Shown here piece by piece: positions 52,508 to 61,117 of a DNA stretch of 64,000 nucleotides (positions are counted from its first letter, which is position 1; the number at the start of each line of letters is the position of its first letter). The position numbers were made by a program, and so were the translations under genes. Origin of the DNA: Taibaiella sp. (GTDB taxonomy: Bacteria; Bacteroidota; Bacteroidia; Chitinophagales; Chitinophagaceae); contig JACDGL010000005.1 of NCBI GenBank assembly GCA_013815385.1, positions 1 to 64,000 on the forward strand. The letters are read 5' to 3'. The notes beneath the pieces were generated by a model that had not been told where the DNA came from, did no database searches, and worked only from the letters and a program-made list of their open reading frames with translations.

Positions 52508-53486
52508 CATCCACACCCACATTATGCCGGAGCATATTCCGGATTGGTTCAAAAAATATGGATATGGGGAGTTCATCCATTTAGAGCATCATAAGCCTTG
52601 CTGTGCCAGGATGATTAAGGGCGATAAGGTATTCCGGGAAGTGGAGCAGAACTGCTGGGACACTACCGTGCGCATGAAGGAAATGGATATGACCGAAGTA
52701 GGGATGCAGGTGCTCAGTACTATACCTGTACTATTCAACTACTGGGCTAAGCCGGAGCATGGCCTGGAAACAGCGCGCTTCTTTAATGACCATATAGCAC
52801 ATTGTGTAGCGCAGCACCCCACCCGCTTTATGGGTATAGGTACCGTGCCTATGCAGGATATGGATATGGCTATAAAAGAGATGGAGCGATGTGTAAGGGT
52901 ACTGAAAATGCCGGGGCTGGAATTAGGGTCAAACATCAATTCCAAAAACCTGAGCGACCCCTATTTTGAGCCATTCTGGAAGGCTGCTGAAGAACTGGGC
53001 TGTTGCCTGTTCATACACCCGTGGGAGATGATGGGCGAGAAAGAAATGCAGAAATACTGGTTGCCCTGGCTGGTGGGTATGCCTGCAGAAACAAGCCGCG
53101 CTATCTGCTCTATGATCTTCAGCGGGGTATTGGAGCGCTATCCTAAGTTGCGTGTGGCATTTGCCCATGGGGGCGGTAGTTTTCCATTGACCATTGGCAG
53201 GATAGAGCATGGCTTTAATGTACGCCCTGACCTATGCGCTGTAGACAACAAAGAGGATCCGCGAAGCTATATTGGTAAATTCTGGATAGATTCACTAGTA
53301 CACGACCCCAAAGCGCTGGACTTTATAATAGATGTGATGGGGGCGGATAAGATATGCCTCGGCAGCGATTATCCTTTTCCGCTGGGCGAGCATCACCCCG
53401 GTAAGCTGATAGAAGAGCATATACAGGATAAACACTTAAGGGAGCAACTGCTCTATAAGAATGCGATGGCATGGTTAAAGGGTTAA
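52488..53486 (+). CDS. ACMSD-type amidohydrolase
   Basis: 332-aa metal-dependent decarboxylase of the amidohydrolase-2 family, most like 2-amino-3-carboxymuconate-6-semialdehyde decarboxylase of tryptophan (kynurenine) breakdown. Metal ligands: HTH in KIDIHTHIMPEH, His in LFIHPWEMMG, His in FAHGGGSFP, Asp in CLGSDYPFPLG. HHKPCCARMI is a family-specific stretch. The only usable start upstream of the HTH motif is TTG 52488, overlapping the previous gene, since a stop lies a few codons before. Kynurenine-pathway partners are not seen here. Confidence 0.88.
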   Translation: MTYQKIDIHTHIMPEHIPDWFKKYGYGEFIHLEHHKPCCARMIKGDKVFREVEQNCWDTTVRMKEMDMTEVGMQVLSTIPVLFNYWAKPEHGLETARFFNDHIAHCVAQHPTRFMGIGTVPMQDMDMAIKEMERCVRVLKMPGLELGSNINSKNLSDPYFEPFWKAAEELGCCLFIHPWEMMGEKEMQKYWLPWLVGMPAETSRAICSMIFSGVLERYPKLRVAFAHGGGSFPLTIGRIEHGFNVRPDLCAVDNKEDPRSYIGKFWIDSLVHDPKALDFIIDVMGADKICLGSDYPFPLGEHHPGKLIEEHIQDKHLREQLLYKNAMAWLKG

Positions 53487-53538
53487 AGGGGTGCTTACTT
53501 CAGGGAAATGCACTAACTTTATTTATAATTTATTCCGG

Positions 53539-55869
53539 ATGAAAACCCTGTCCTATCTATTTCTTCCTATCCTTTTATTTACCTCATTTCATTCGTTTGC
53601 ACAATACCAGGGGCGCACTTACAAGCCCGATAGCAGTATAAAGGTATTTGGCACAGACGGTACAGAGAAAACACTGGCGTGGTGTGGCGGGTTCGATAGG
53701 CCACAATTCAGCATGGGCGACCTGAACCATGATGGCAAGGCAGACCTGGTAGTATATGAGCGCAATATAGGTGTGCGTACCTTTATTAATACAGGTACCG
53801 GAGCAGGTGGAGTTAATTACCGGTATGACCCATCTTACGAAGTCAATTTTCCGGCGGTAGTCAATTATCTTTTCCTTGTAGATTATAACAGGGATGGTAT
53901 ACCCGACCTGGTGCAGCAGGGGATAGAAGGCGTACCCGGCTTTACTCTGTACAAAGGATATTATAACAGCAGCAACCAGCTGTGCTTTACTTATTACCAG
54001 CAGCTTTATTATTTTAATGATCCCAGCACCTCCTTTCACGCAAATGCTTATGTAAATCCAGGGGATATACCTGCTATTGTGGATGTAGATAATGACGGGG
54101 ATCTTGATTTTGTATCGTATGATGGTAACGGCGCAACAATAAACTACTATAGAAATATGCAGGTGGAACTAGGACTGCCGCCGGATAGTGTGCGTGTGAG
54201 CTTATGGGACTATTGCTGGGGGAAGATCCTGCAATCCTACCAGTTGTCTTATAAAATGCCTTATAACTGTAATAATTCGGGGCTGCACCGAACTACAGGT
54301 ACCGAACGTAAAACCCATACCGGCAATGCCATATGCCTTGTAGATATGGATGGTGACGGAGATAAAGACTACCTGGGTGGCAACGTCTCTTTCCCGTATG
54401 TAGTATACTGTAACAACGGACGCATACCCTATAATAGCTCCGGGCCGGACAGCATGGTAACACAGGACACCATGTGGCAAAGCGGCGGCCATACACTCAA
54501 TATGCCTTTGTGGCCTGCAACCTACAACGTAGACATCAACCAGGATGGCAAAGCTGACCTGCTAATATCCCCTAACAGCTTATCGCAAAATTACCATTGC
54601 ATTGCTTATTACCAGAATACCGGCACTGCATCAGTTCCTTCTTTCACTTACCAGGGAGATACTTTTCTGGTTGATAAAACTATAGACCTGGGCAGCGGGG
54701 CATACCCCCTATTCTTTGATTATGATAAGGATGGCAAGCCTGATCTTTTTATAGGCTCTGATGGGTATTACCAGCTTAACGGAACTTACCGCAGCCGTAT
54801 ATCTTACTATCGCAATACCAGCACGCCGGGGCATCCTTCCCTTACATTGCAGACAACAGACTTTCTGAATATAGATACCTTCCAGTTTACCGGTAGTTCG
54901 CTGGCAACGGGAGACGTAAACAATGATGGCAAGACCGACCTTCTTATCGGCCATCCGGACGGCACCATCTCTCTGTTTATTAATAACGCATCATCTAATA
55001 CAGTAACCCCCAAATGGCAGATATACCAGACCGCACTCAAAAACGCTTCGGGCACCGTTATTAATGTAGGTGGGCATGCTGCCCCATTTATGTATGACCT
55101 GAATAAGGATGGCAAGCCCGACCTCATATGCGGCGAATACGGGGGTTCGCTACAGTATTTCCGCAACGTTAGCGACAGTACCGGGAAAGTAGCATTGCAG
55201 CTTATCAACGACCATTTAAGCAGTATAAGAGTAGATGCCGGAATAGGCGGTTATTACAGCGTGCCTTATATAGGCAAGGTAGATACTACAGGAAAGGATT
55301 TCTTACTCGTAGGCAGCAATTCAGGCGCTATTTACCGCTACGATGGATTCCAGGCAGGCAATGATACCGGAACCTATACTATGCTCGATTCTATGTATGG
55401 CGATATAGATACCACTTACCTGCTACTGCATAATAATTCCACTTACCAGACCGGGGTCTATAACGGAATGCGATCTGCGCCGGCACTGGCAGATATAGAT
55501 GGGGATGGCCTGCTGGAAATGGTAGTGGGCGATGTAATGGGAGGGCTAAAACTATATAAAAATGACACTACGGCAACACCTCCGCCGCCGGCAATAGTGA
55601 GCAATACCCTTACCCCTGCCTATGAGGTGAAAATTTATCCTAACCCGGCGAAAAACAGACTGTACCTGTCCTGGACAAAGGATTTTGCCTCAGGCGCTAC
55701 ACTGGTAGATATTATTAATGTTTCCGGACAAACCATATTGTCCCATTCCATTAACACCGGGGTAATGGGCGCGGATATAAATGTTTCCGCTCTATCGTCC
55801 GGTCTGTATGTATGCATCCTGCGCTCGGGCGGCAATGTGTACCGCGCCAAGTTTACCATAATACAATAG
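53539..55869 (+). CDS. T9SS-exported FG-GAP/VCBS repeat protein
   Basis: 776-aa secreted protein. Signal peptide 1-21 (ending SFAQ). About nine FG-GAP repeats with Ca2+-loop motifs DxNxDGxxD (GDLNHDGKADLVVYE, DYNRDGIPDLVQQG, DVDNDGDLDFVSYD, DMDGDGDKDYLGG, DINQDGKADLLIS, DYDKDGKPDLFIGS, DVNNDGKTDLLIG, DLNKDGKPDLICGE) forming an integrin-like propeller. T9SS sorting domain in the last 75 residues (VKIYPNPAKNRLYLSW ... YRAKFTI). ATG 53539 chosen for the signal peptide. Adhesion or binding role inferred. Confidence 0.92.
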   Translation: MKTLSYLFLPILLFTSFHSFAQYQGRTYKPDSSIKVFGTDGTEKTLAWCGGFDRPQFSMGDLNHDGKADLVVYERNIGVRTFINTGTGAGGVNYRYDPSYEVNFPAVVNYLFLVDYNRDGIPDLVQQGIEGVPGFTLYKGYYNSSNQLCFTYYQQLYYFNDPSTSFHANAYVNPGDIPAIVDVDNDGDLDFVSYDGNGATINYYRNMQVELGLPPDSVRVSLWDYCWGKILQSYQLSYKMPYNCNNSGLHRTTGTERKTHTGNAICLVDMDGDGDKDYLGGNVSFPYVVYCNNGRIPYNSSGPDSMVTQDTMWQSGGHTLNMPLWPATYNVDINQDGKADLLISPNSLSQNYHCIAYYQNTGTASVPSFTYQGDTFLVDKTIDLGSGAYPLFFDYDKDGKPDLFIGSDGYYQLNGTYRSRISYYRNTSTPGHPSLTLQTTDFLNIDTFQFTGSSLATGDVNNDGKTDLLIGHPDGTISLFINNASSNTVTPKWQIYQTALKNASGTVINVGGHAAPFMYDLNKDGKPDLICGEYGGSLQYFRNVSDSTGKVALQLINDHLSSIRVDAGIGGYYSVPYIGKVDTTGKDFLLVGSNSGAIYRYDGFQAGNDTGTYTMLDSMYGDIDTTYLLLHNNSTYQTGVYNGMRSAPALADIDGDGLLEMVVGDVMGGLKLYKNDTTATPPPPAIVSNTLTPAYEVKIYPNPAKNRLYLSWTKDFASGATLVDIINVSGQTILSHSINTGVMGADINVSALSSGLYVCILRSGGNVYRAKFTIIQ

Positions 55870-55959
55870 GGTTTACCCGACAACAATTTTGTGCGGGAAA
55901 TGTGCATAAATGGTTCTGTGTGGGTGCTTAATACACTCTTTATACTCAGTACTTTAGAC

Positions 55960-55967
55960 TATTTTTG
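55960..55967 (+). promoter_or_regulatory. -7 box of parAB
   Basis: TATTTTTG matches TAnnTTTG, 43 bases before parA ATG 56010. No TTTG at -33. Confidence 0.35.
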
Positions 55968-56009
55968 CACATCTACTTTTTTGGGTATAAGAGGAAGTAT
56001 ATTATAATA

Positions 56010-56828
56010 ATGGCAAAAGTAATAGCAATAGCGAATCAGAAGGGAGGGGTGGGAAAGACCACAACGGCTATAAATGTAGCTGCGAGCCTTGCAGTGCTTG
56101 AATATAAAACCCTGCTTATAGATGCTGATCCGCAGGCTAACAGCACTACCGGAAATGGGTTTGACCTGAAGAATATACAGGTAAGCCTTTATGACTGCAT
56201 GGTGAATGATACCCCTGCCCAACGAGTGATACTGGAAACGGAAACACCTAACCTGCATATAATGCCATCGCACCTGGACCTGGTGGGTGCTGAGATAGAA
56301 CTGATACACCATCCTAACCGCGAGCATGTAATGAAAAAGATGCTGGAGCCGATCGTATCAAAATACGATTTCATTATCATCGACTCCTCCCCTTCGCTGG
56401 GCCTGATAACCATCAACGGGCTTACTGCCGCTGACAGCGTTATTATACCTGTACAATGCGAATATTTTGCGCTTGAAGGGCTGGGTAAATTATTAAACAC
56501 TATTAAGATAGTACAGACCCGCATAAACCCTGAGCTGAAAATAGAAGGCATATTGATGACTATGTACGATGGCCGCCTTCGCCTCTCCAACCAGGTAGTG
56601 GAAGAGATCAAGAATCACTTTGGCACCCTTGTATTTGATACCATAATACACCGTAATACTCGGCTGGGCGAGGCGCCAAGCTTTGGCAAACCTGCGCTGC
56701 TCTATGATGCAGACAGTACAGGTGCTATTAACTACCTTAACCTTGCCAAGGAGATATTGCAGAAAAACAATATGACCAAAATAAAAAACGAAGATAAAAT
56801 ATTTGATGAGCATGTCGCAGACCAATAG
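56010..56828 (+). CDS. parA: Chromosome partitioning ATPase ParA/Soj
   Basis: 272-aa Walker-type ATPase. The deviant Walker A IANQKGGVGKTTTAINVA (9-26), switch IDADPQANSTTG (about 40-51) and FIIIDSSPSLGLI are clear. It drives origin segregation together with ParB. ATG 56010 is the usual family start; the upstream reading from 55965 is not conserved. Overlaps parB by 17 bp. Confidence 0.96.
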   Translation: MAKVIAIANQKGGVGKTTTAINVAASLAVLEYKTLLIDADPQANSTTGNGFDLKNIQVSLYDCMVNDTPAQRVILETETPNLHIMPSHLDLVGAEIELIHHPNREHVMKKMLEPIVSKYDFIIIDSSPSLGLITINGLTAADSVIIPVQCEYFALEGLGKLLNTIKIVQTRINPELKIEGILMTMYDGRLRLSNQVVEEIKNHFGTLVFDTIIHRNTRLGEAPSFGKPALLYDADSTGAINYLNLAKEILQKNNMTKIKNEDKIFDEHVADQ

Positions 56829-57720
56829 GAAGCAGGAACTTGGCAAAGGCATCCGTGCCCTGCTAAGCAACATAGATGAGGAGCTGAATGGAAATATAGA
56901 TGCGGTACCTGCCGCTTCTGGTCATAATGCCGGTACCATTACCCGTATATCGCTGGAGCAGATAATTGTAAACCCCAAGCAGCCCCGCCGCGATTTTGAT
57001 GAGCAGGCATTGCAGGAGTTATCCAACAGTATCAGGCTGCACGATGTGATACAGCCTGTAACGGTCATCCGCATCAACCCTACCAAGTACCAACTGATAT
57101 CAGGCGAACGCAGGCTGCGTGCCAGCAAACTTGCCGGGCTGAAAGATATACCAGCGTATATACGTACCGCAGATGGCCAGCAACTGCTGGAAATGGCATT
57201 GCTCGAGAACCTGCAAAGGGAAAACCTGAATGCTATGGAAATAGCGCTCAGCTACCAGCGCCTGATGGAAGAATGCGATCTTACGCAGGAGCAATTAGCT
57301 GAGCGGATGAATAAAGAGCGCAGCACGGTTGCCAATTATCTGCGCCTGCTACGCCTGCCACCAGACCTACAAAAAGCGGTACGTGACGGCCGCCTTACTA
57401 TGGGCCATGCACGTGCTATACTGGGACTTGACCAGGTAGACCAGCAACTGTATGTTTTCCGCGAAACACTGGAAAAAACACTCTCTGTACGCCAGGTGGA
57501 ACAACTGGTAAAAAATATGATAGAAGAGCGTTCCTCTTCTGTAGTGGCATCCCCCCAGGTACAGCTGCCACCCGCATATAAACGCATTGAGGATAACATG
57601 GCCTCACACTTCTCCACAAAAGTGAGGCTGAGCAGGAAAAAGAATGGCAAGGGCGCTGTTGTAATAGAGTTTTACAACAATGAAGACCTGGAGCGCATCA
57701 TGGGTAAAATGAATTTGTAA
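56812..57720 (+). CDS. parB: Chromosome partitioning protein ParB
   Basis: 302-aa parS-binding CTPase. N-terminal NRKQELGKGIRALLS interacts with ParA. The CTPase/ParB-N domain is at about 45-140, with the GERRLRASKLAG motif near 98-109 and LLENLQRENLNAMEIALSYQ (split LLENLQRENL and NAMEIALSYQ). Helix-turn-helix DLTQEQLAERMNKERSTVAN at about 152-171, C-terminal dimerisation domain at the end. ATGs at 56806 and 56812 are both possible. No parS site was searched for successfully by eye. Confidence 0.95.
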   Translation: MSQTNRKQELGKGIRALLSNIDEELNGNIDAVPAASGHNAGTITRISLEQIIVNPKQPRRDFDEQALQELSNSIRLHDVIQPVTVIRINPTKYQLISGERRLRASKLAGLKDIPAYIRTADGQQLLEMALLENLQRENLNAMEIALSYQRLMEECDLTQEQLAERMNKERSTVANYLRLLRLPPDLQKAVRDGRLTMGHARAILGLDQVDQQLYVFRETLEKTLSVRQVEQLVKNMIEERSSSVVASPQVQLPPAYKRIEDNMASHFSTKVRLSRKKNGKGAVVIEFYNNEDLERIMGKMNL

Positions 57721-57748
57721 TCGTTACGAAGAAAATGCGGGCAGGATA

Positions 57749-58246
57749 ATGGAGGAAACGGAAATGATACCGCATAACTGGGAGCAACTGGCTCGCGAGC
57801 ACAGCAAGGCTTACAAACGCATGCTGGAAAAAGGCGACTGGAATAAAATGCTCCGCGCATTACCCACACTGCATGAAGAAGTATTCAGCAAGATTGATTG
57901 CCTTTCCTGCGCTAACTGCTGTAAGAATTATTCCCCCCGTTTTAAAAATCCGGATATCAAGCGCATAGCCAGAGTATTGGGTATGAAAGAAGGCACAATG
58001 GTGAGCACTTACCTGCGCCTGGATGAAGAGGGTGATTATGTAACAAGAACTAAACCCTGCCCGTTCTTAGGCACGGATAATGCCTGCAGTATATACGAAG
58101 ACCGACCCAGCGACTGCCGCAGATATCCCTATACTGATGAAGACGTATTGCTAAAACGAGTGCCGCTGACATTGAAGAATGCCACCGTATGCCCTGCCAC
58201 ATTTGCCGTACTGGAAAAACTCCAGGAAACCCAGCTTAGTAAATAG
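57749..58246 (+). CDS. YkgJ-type cysteine-cluster protein
   Basis: 165-aa protein with a zinc/iron-chelating cysteine cluster (CxxCCxxY, PF03692): CLSCANCCKNYSP at about 50-62 and PCPFLGTDNACSIYEDRPSDCRRYP in the middle (split PCPFLGTDNACSIY, then EDRPSDCRRYP). Eight or so cysteines are present, suggesting an Fe-S or metal centre. Follows parB by 28 bp on the same strand. Its C-terminus overlaps the convergent SPOR gene by 11 bp. Confidence 0.9.
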   Translation: MEETEMIPHNWEQLAREHSKAYKRMLEKGDWNKMLRALPTLHEEVFSKIDCLSCANCCKNYSPRFKNPDIKRIARVLGMKEGTMVSTYLRLDEEGDYVTRTKPCPFLGTDNACSIYEDRPSDCRRYPYTDEDVLLKRVPLTLKNATVCPATFAVLEKLQETQLSK

Positions 58247-59429
58247 ATACTTCTGTACTATTGAATTTCTTACTCAGCGAATCCAATATATGGTCTGTTC
58301 GGGAAGACGAACTGGTAACGGGCAAAATAATGTAGTAGTTAATTGAATCTCTTGTTAGCAAGCGTACGCGGTTGCCGCTATTTTGCAACTGCGTCAGCCT
58401 TATCTGTGCCTGCTCGGGTGTGTAAAATTTATTCAGTATTACATCATAGTGATAGGTTCTGCCTGTATTTACTTCCCTCTTTACAGGTTCCTCCGTATAA
58501 TTAGCAGGCGACCTGTCCGGTGTACCTAATTGTATATTGGGAGAGGTGGCCGCTGCCGCTGCTGTAGTAGTTGTATTAGCAGCAATATTGCCTGAGTTAT
58601 CAGCGGGCGCATAATTAACAGGCGCCGTTTGTGTGGGGTAAATAATAGTAGGGGCAACTGTACCCGGCTTCAACACGGTAAGTGGCATACCTGGCAGGCT
58701 AAGGATGTGCATACTATCCAGATTGCCGGTTACTATGGTTGCGGTATCAGCAGGCAGTGCAGCAGGCTCCGCAGCAGGTGTGGTACTTGTAGTGGTTTTT
58801 GTAGTAGTAGAATCCTTGATCTTATTCTTCTTATAAGATGCCATGCTTTTATGCAGATAGTTATATCCAAAATAAGCGCTTGCAAGAATTATAAGGGCTA
58901 AAAAGACCATGAATATAGCCTTTCCGGGATTGAACTTTGTTTTTTTCTGGTGCGGTAATCTTTCAGGAGTGGTATAATGTACCGGTGTTGATTTTGGCTG
59001 TAGCTGCACCGCTACGCCTCCTATTGGCTGGGCAGTCCGGGGTGTGCGGCTTGCTGGCAATGCAGGATAAGCTTGTAACAGCACAGGGTTAGTTTCAAAC
59101 TCAAATCCATACCCCTCATTTATTAATCTGCCAAGCGCAGGGATCTGCATCCCTTTACCGCTTTCCATATCCGCCAGTGTTTCCTGGCTAAAATATTGTA
59201 TTTCGTTCTTTGCCTGGTCTATCGGAATTGATTCATTATTAGCTATCAGCTGTGCAAGTCTGTTATCAGGTGCAGCAGCAGCATTCAATACGACCTCGTG
59301 CGCTGCATTGATAATAATAGCCCCATCAAAAGAAGCAGGTACCCTCTTTAATGTAAGGCTGCCAATACCATCCACATAGCATGACTGGTATTTTAAAATG
59401 CATAATCCTATGTACCTGTTTATATTCAT
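58236..59429 (-). CDS. HU-CCDC81 and SPOR-domain protein
   Basis: 397-aa inner-membrane protein. The N-terminal domain (about 1-115) fits the bacterial HU-CCDC81 pair (RLAQLIANNESIPIDQAKNE; FSQETLADMESGKGMQIPALG). A membrane helix AIFMVFLALIILASAYFGYN lies at about 170-190. A long Thr/Ala/Pro-rich periplasmic stretch follows, then a C-terminal SPOR domain (YHYDVILNKFYTPEQAQIRL ... YYIILPVTSSSSRTD) that binds denuded peptidoglycan at the division septum. Such proteins are conserved in Bacteroidota; a cell-division role is inferred. Confidence 0.88.
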   Translation of the reverse strand: MNINRYIGLCILKYQSCYVDGIGSLTLKRVPASFDGAIIINAAHEVVLNAAAAPDNRLAQLIANNESIPIDQAKNEIQYFSQETLADMESGKGMQIPALGRLINEGYGFEFETNPVLLQAYPALPASRTPRTAQPIGGVAVQLQPKSTPVHYTTPERLPHQKKTKFNPGKAIFMVFLALIILASAYFGYNYLHKSMASYKKNKIKDSTTTKTTTSTTPAAEPAALPADTATIVTGNLDSMHILSLPGMPLTVLKPGTVAPTIIYPTQTAPVNYAPADNSGNIAANTTTTAAAAATSPNIQLGTPDRSPANYTEEPVKREVNTGRTYHYDVILNKFYTPEQAQIRLTQLQNSGNRVRLLTRDSINYYIILPVTSSSSRTDHILDSLSKKFNSTEVSIY

Positions 59430-59497
59430 ATAGCTACTGCCCTTAGAAATATTTGAAGTGAAGATAGTTATATGTTGCGTTTTATAAAAGTTAGGTA

Positions 59498-61111
59498 TTA
59501 AAATTTTAGCCGCACGCCAGCGTAAATATTAAAACCGTATCCATTATATCCTAACCACCTTACATTAGGGCTGTTCAACAGATTATCTATCCGGGCAAAT
59601 ACAGATAAACGCCTGATAATATTATATTCTGTACCGCCTCCAATATTGAAAATACCGTTAATTGTTACAGTTTGCCCCATGTTATCGAGCGCCTTAATAT
59701 CGTTCAGCACATATAAATACGCTGTAATGCTGAGCTTAGGTACAGGTTGGAACAATACATCTCCCTTTACGCTAATACCCGGCAGATGCCAGGGCTGAGG
59801 CAGGGAACCATTATAATAGGTGTATGACGCTATATGCACGCCTGCTGAAAATGCATTTGCAACCTGGTAGCGTATGCCCCCCTGAAGTGAAAATGCTGTA
59901 AGGTGGTCTTCGTAAAGGATATTGAATTGTTTACCGTCGTAAGTGTTATTCAGGAAAATGGGAAGATCGCTGTATTGCCACCAGCTAATACGGCCTGTAA
60001 GTGCTATATGACTGCCTATACTGCCTTCACCCATCGCGTATACTTCATCTGTACGTGTTTGCCTTTGCGAGTAAGTATTGTAGATATATGGGTTATCAGT
60101 AGTTAGTTGTTCGTAAGTATTCTGTCGCAGTTTTGATTGCCATCCTGCTGTAATGGCTACGAGGTTTTTACCTATATGGTAAGTTGCTGCAATATCCGGT
60201 AAGATATAACTCCTGTATTGCCCTATAGCAGGTATAATATAAGCATATCCTGAAAAAGTAGTACTGGTGTAGCGTATGCCCGGTGCTATTGCAAATACGT
60301 TATTGCCATGGCTTTGTTTGTTTACGCTTAAGCTTGTGAGCGCCCCACTAATTGCGAGCTCCAACTGCAGGCTGCTATCTACGCTGTAGGAAAATGGGGC
60401 AGTAAAATTAAATGATGTTTCCGACGCCTTGAATTTATCGTTATAGGCAGATGCACTTATGGAAGGATGATAGAAGATATTTTTTACGTGAGCAGGTGTC
60501 ATATCTACCGCCAGCCGCGCACCTGTGAAAACCTGTTTTACAGAATCGCTGCTATGTTCGTACCGGTTATGATCATAACCATAGTAATACCAGGCGTTGC
60601 GCAATGCTGTAAGGCTGGCATGCCAGGTGTTATCTACAGTGTGCAGTGTGCCATCGGCCTGCAGATCGGTAAGTGATGTTTGCTGATACTTTATATTACC
60701 CTGTTGGGAGATGCTATGGAGGTGTAATGCTGTTTCATAATTATTGCCATGCACACTACCAATCCCAGCATCAAAATAAAGTGTAGAAAGATTGCCGCCA
60801 CCCAGCTTAAGGTAATTCTGATAAGGAGGCATTACTGTGTCTTTGCTTAGCGCTAATGGTTTTAACGGGAGGGAGCTATAAGTATAGTTCAGGTTTTGCT
60901 GTGGCACCACATAAGTAAATACAGGCCGCGATGTATCAGCAGGGGGCAGGCTGAAGGTAGCTTCCGGCTTCGGATGCTGTTTTATTTCCGGTTTGTAGGA
61001 TTGTATTATCTCTATAGTATTCGTCTTTATCACAGTATCTTTTTGTTGAGCAGATACTGTAATGGCGCCGGCCAATAGCAGGATAATGATATGTAAGGCA
61101 CTATTACGCAT
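59498..61111 (-). CDS. TonB-receptor-like outer-membrane beta-barrel
   Basis: 537-aa protein with a signal peptide (1-21, ending VSAQ). The rest is an outer-membrane barrel with alternating strands, ending in YGFNIYAGVRLKF, a terminal-Phe barrel signature. LKLGGGNLSTLYFDAGIGSV and SVFARIDNLLNSPNVRWLGY (TonB-receptor-like DNLLN turn) are visible. No plug domain is apparent. It follows the TPR gene by 6 bp on the same strand, suggesting an operon in which the TPR protein aids its function. Substrate unknown. Confidence 0.82.
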   Translation of the reverse strand: MRNSALHIIILLLAGAITVSAQQKDTVIKTNTIEIIQSYKPEIKQHPKPEATFSLPPADTSRPVFTYVVPQQNLNYTYSSLPLKPLALSKDTVMPPYQNYLKLGGGNLSTLYFDAGIGSVHGNNYETALHLHSISQQGNIKYQQTSLTDLQADGTLHTVDNTWHASLTALRNAWYYYGYDHNRYEHSSDSVKQVFTGARLAVDMTPAHVKNIFYHPSISASAYNDKFKASETSFNFTAPFSYSVDSSLQLELAISGALTSLSVNKQSHGNNVFAIAPGIRYTSTTFSGYAYIIPAIGQYRSYILPDIAATYHIGKNLVAITAGWQSKLRQNTYEQLTTDNPYIYNTYSQRQTRTDEVYAMGEGSIGSHIALTGRISWWQYSDLPIFLNNTYDGKQFNILYEDHLTAFSLQGGIRYQVANAFSAGVHIASYTYYNGSLPQPWHLPGISVKGDVLFQPVPKLSITAYLYVLNDIKALDNMGQTVTINGIFNIGGGTEYNIIRRLSVFARIDNLLNSPNVRWLGYNGYGFNIYAGVRLKF

Positions 61112-61117
61112 ATTCAG

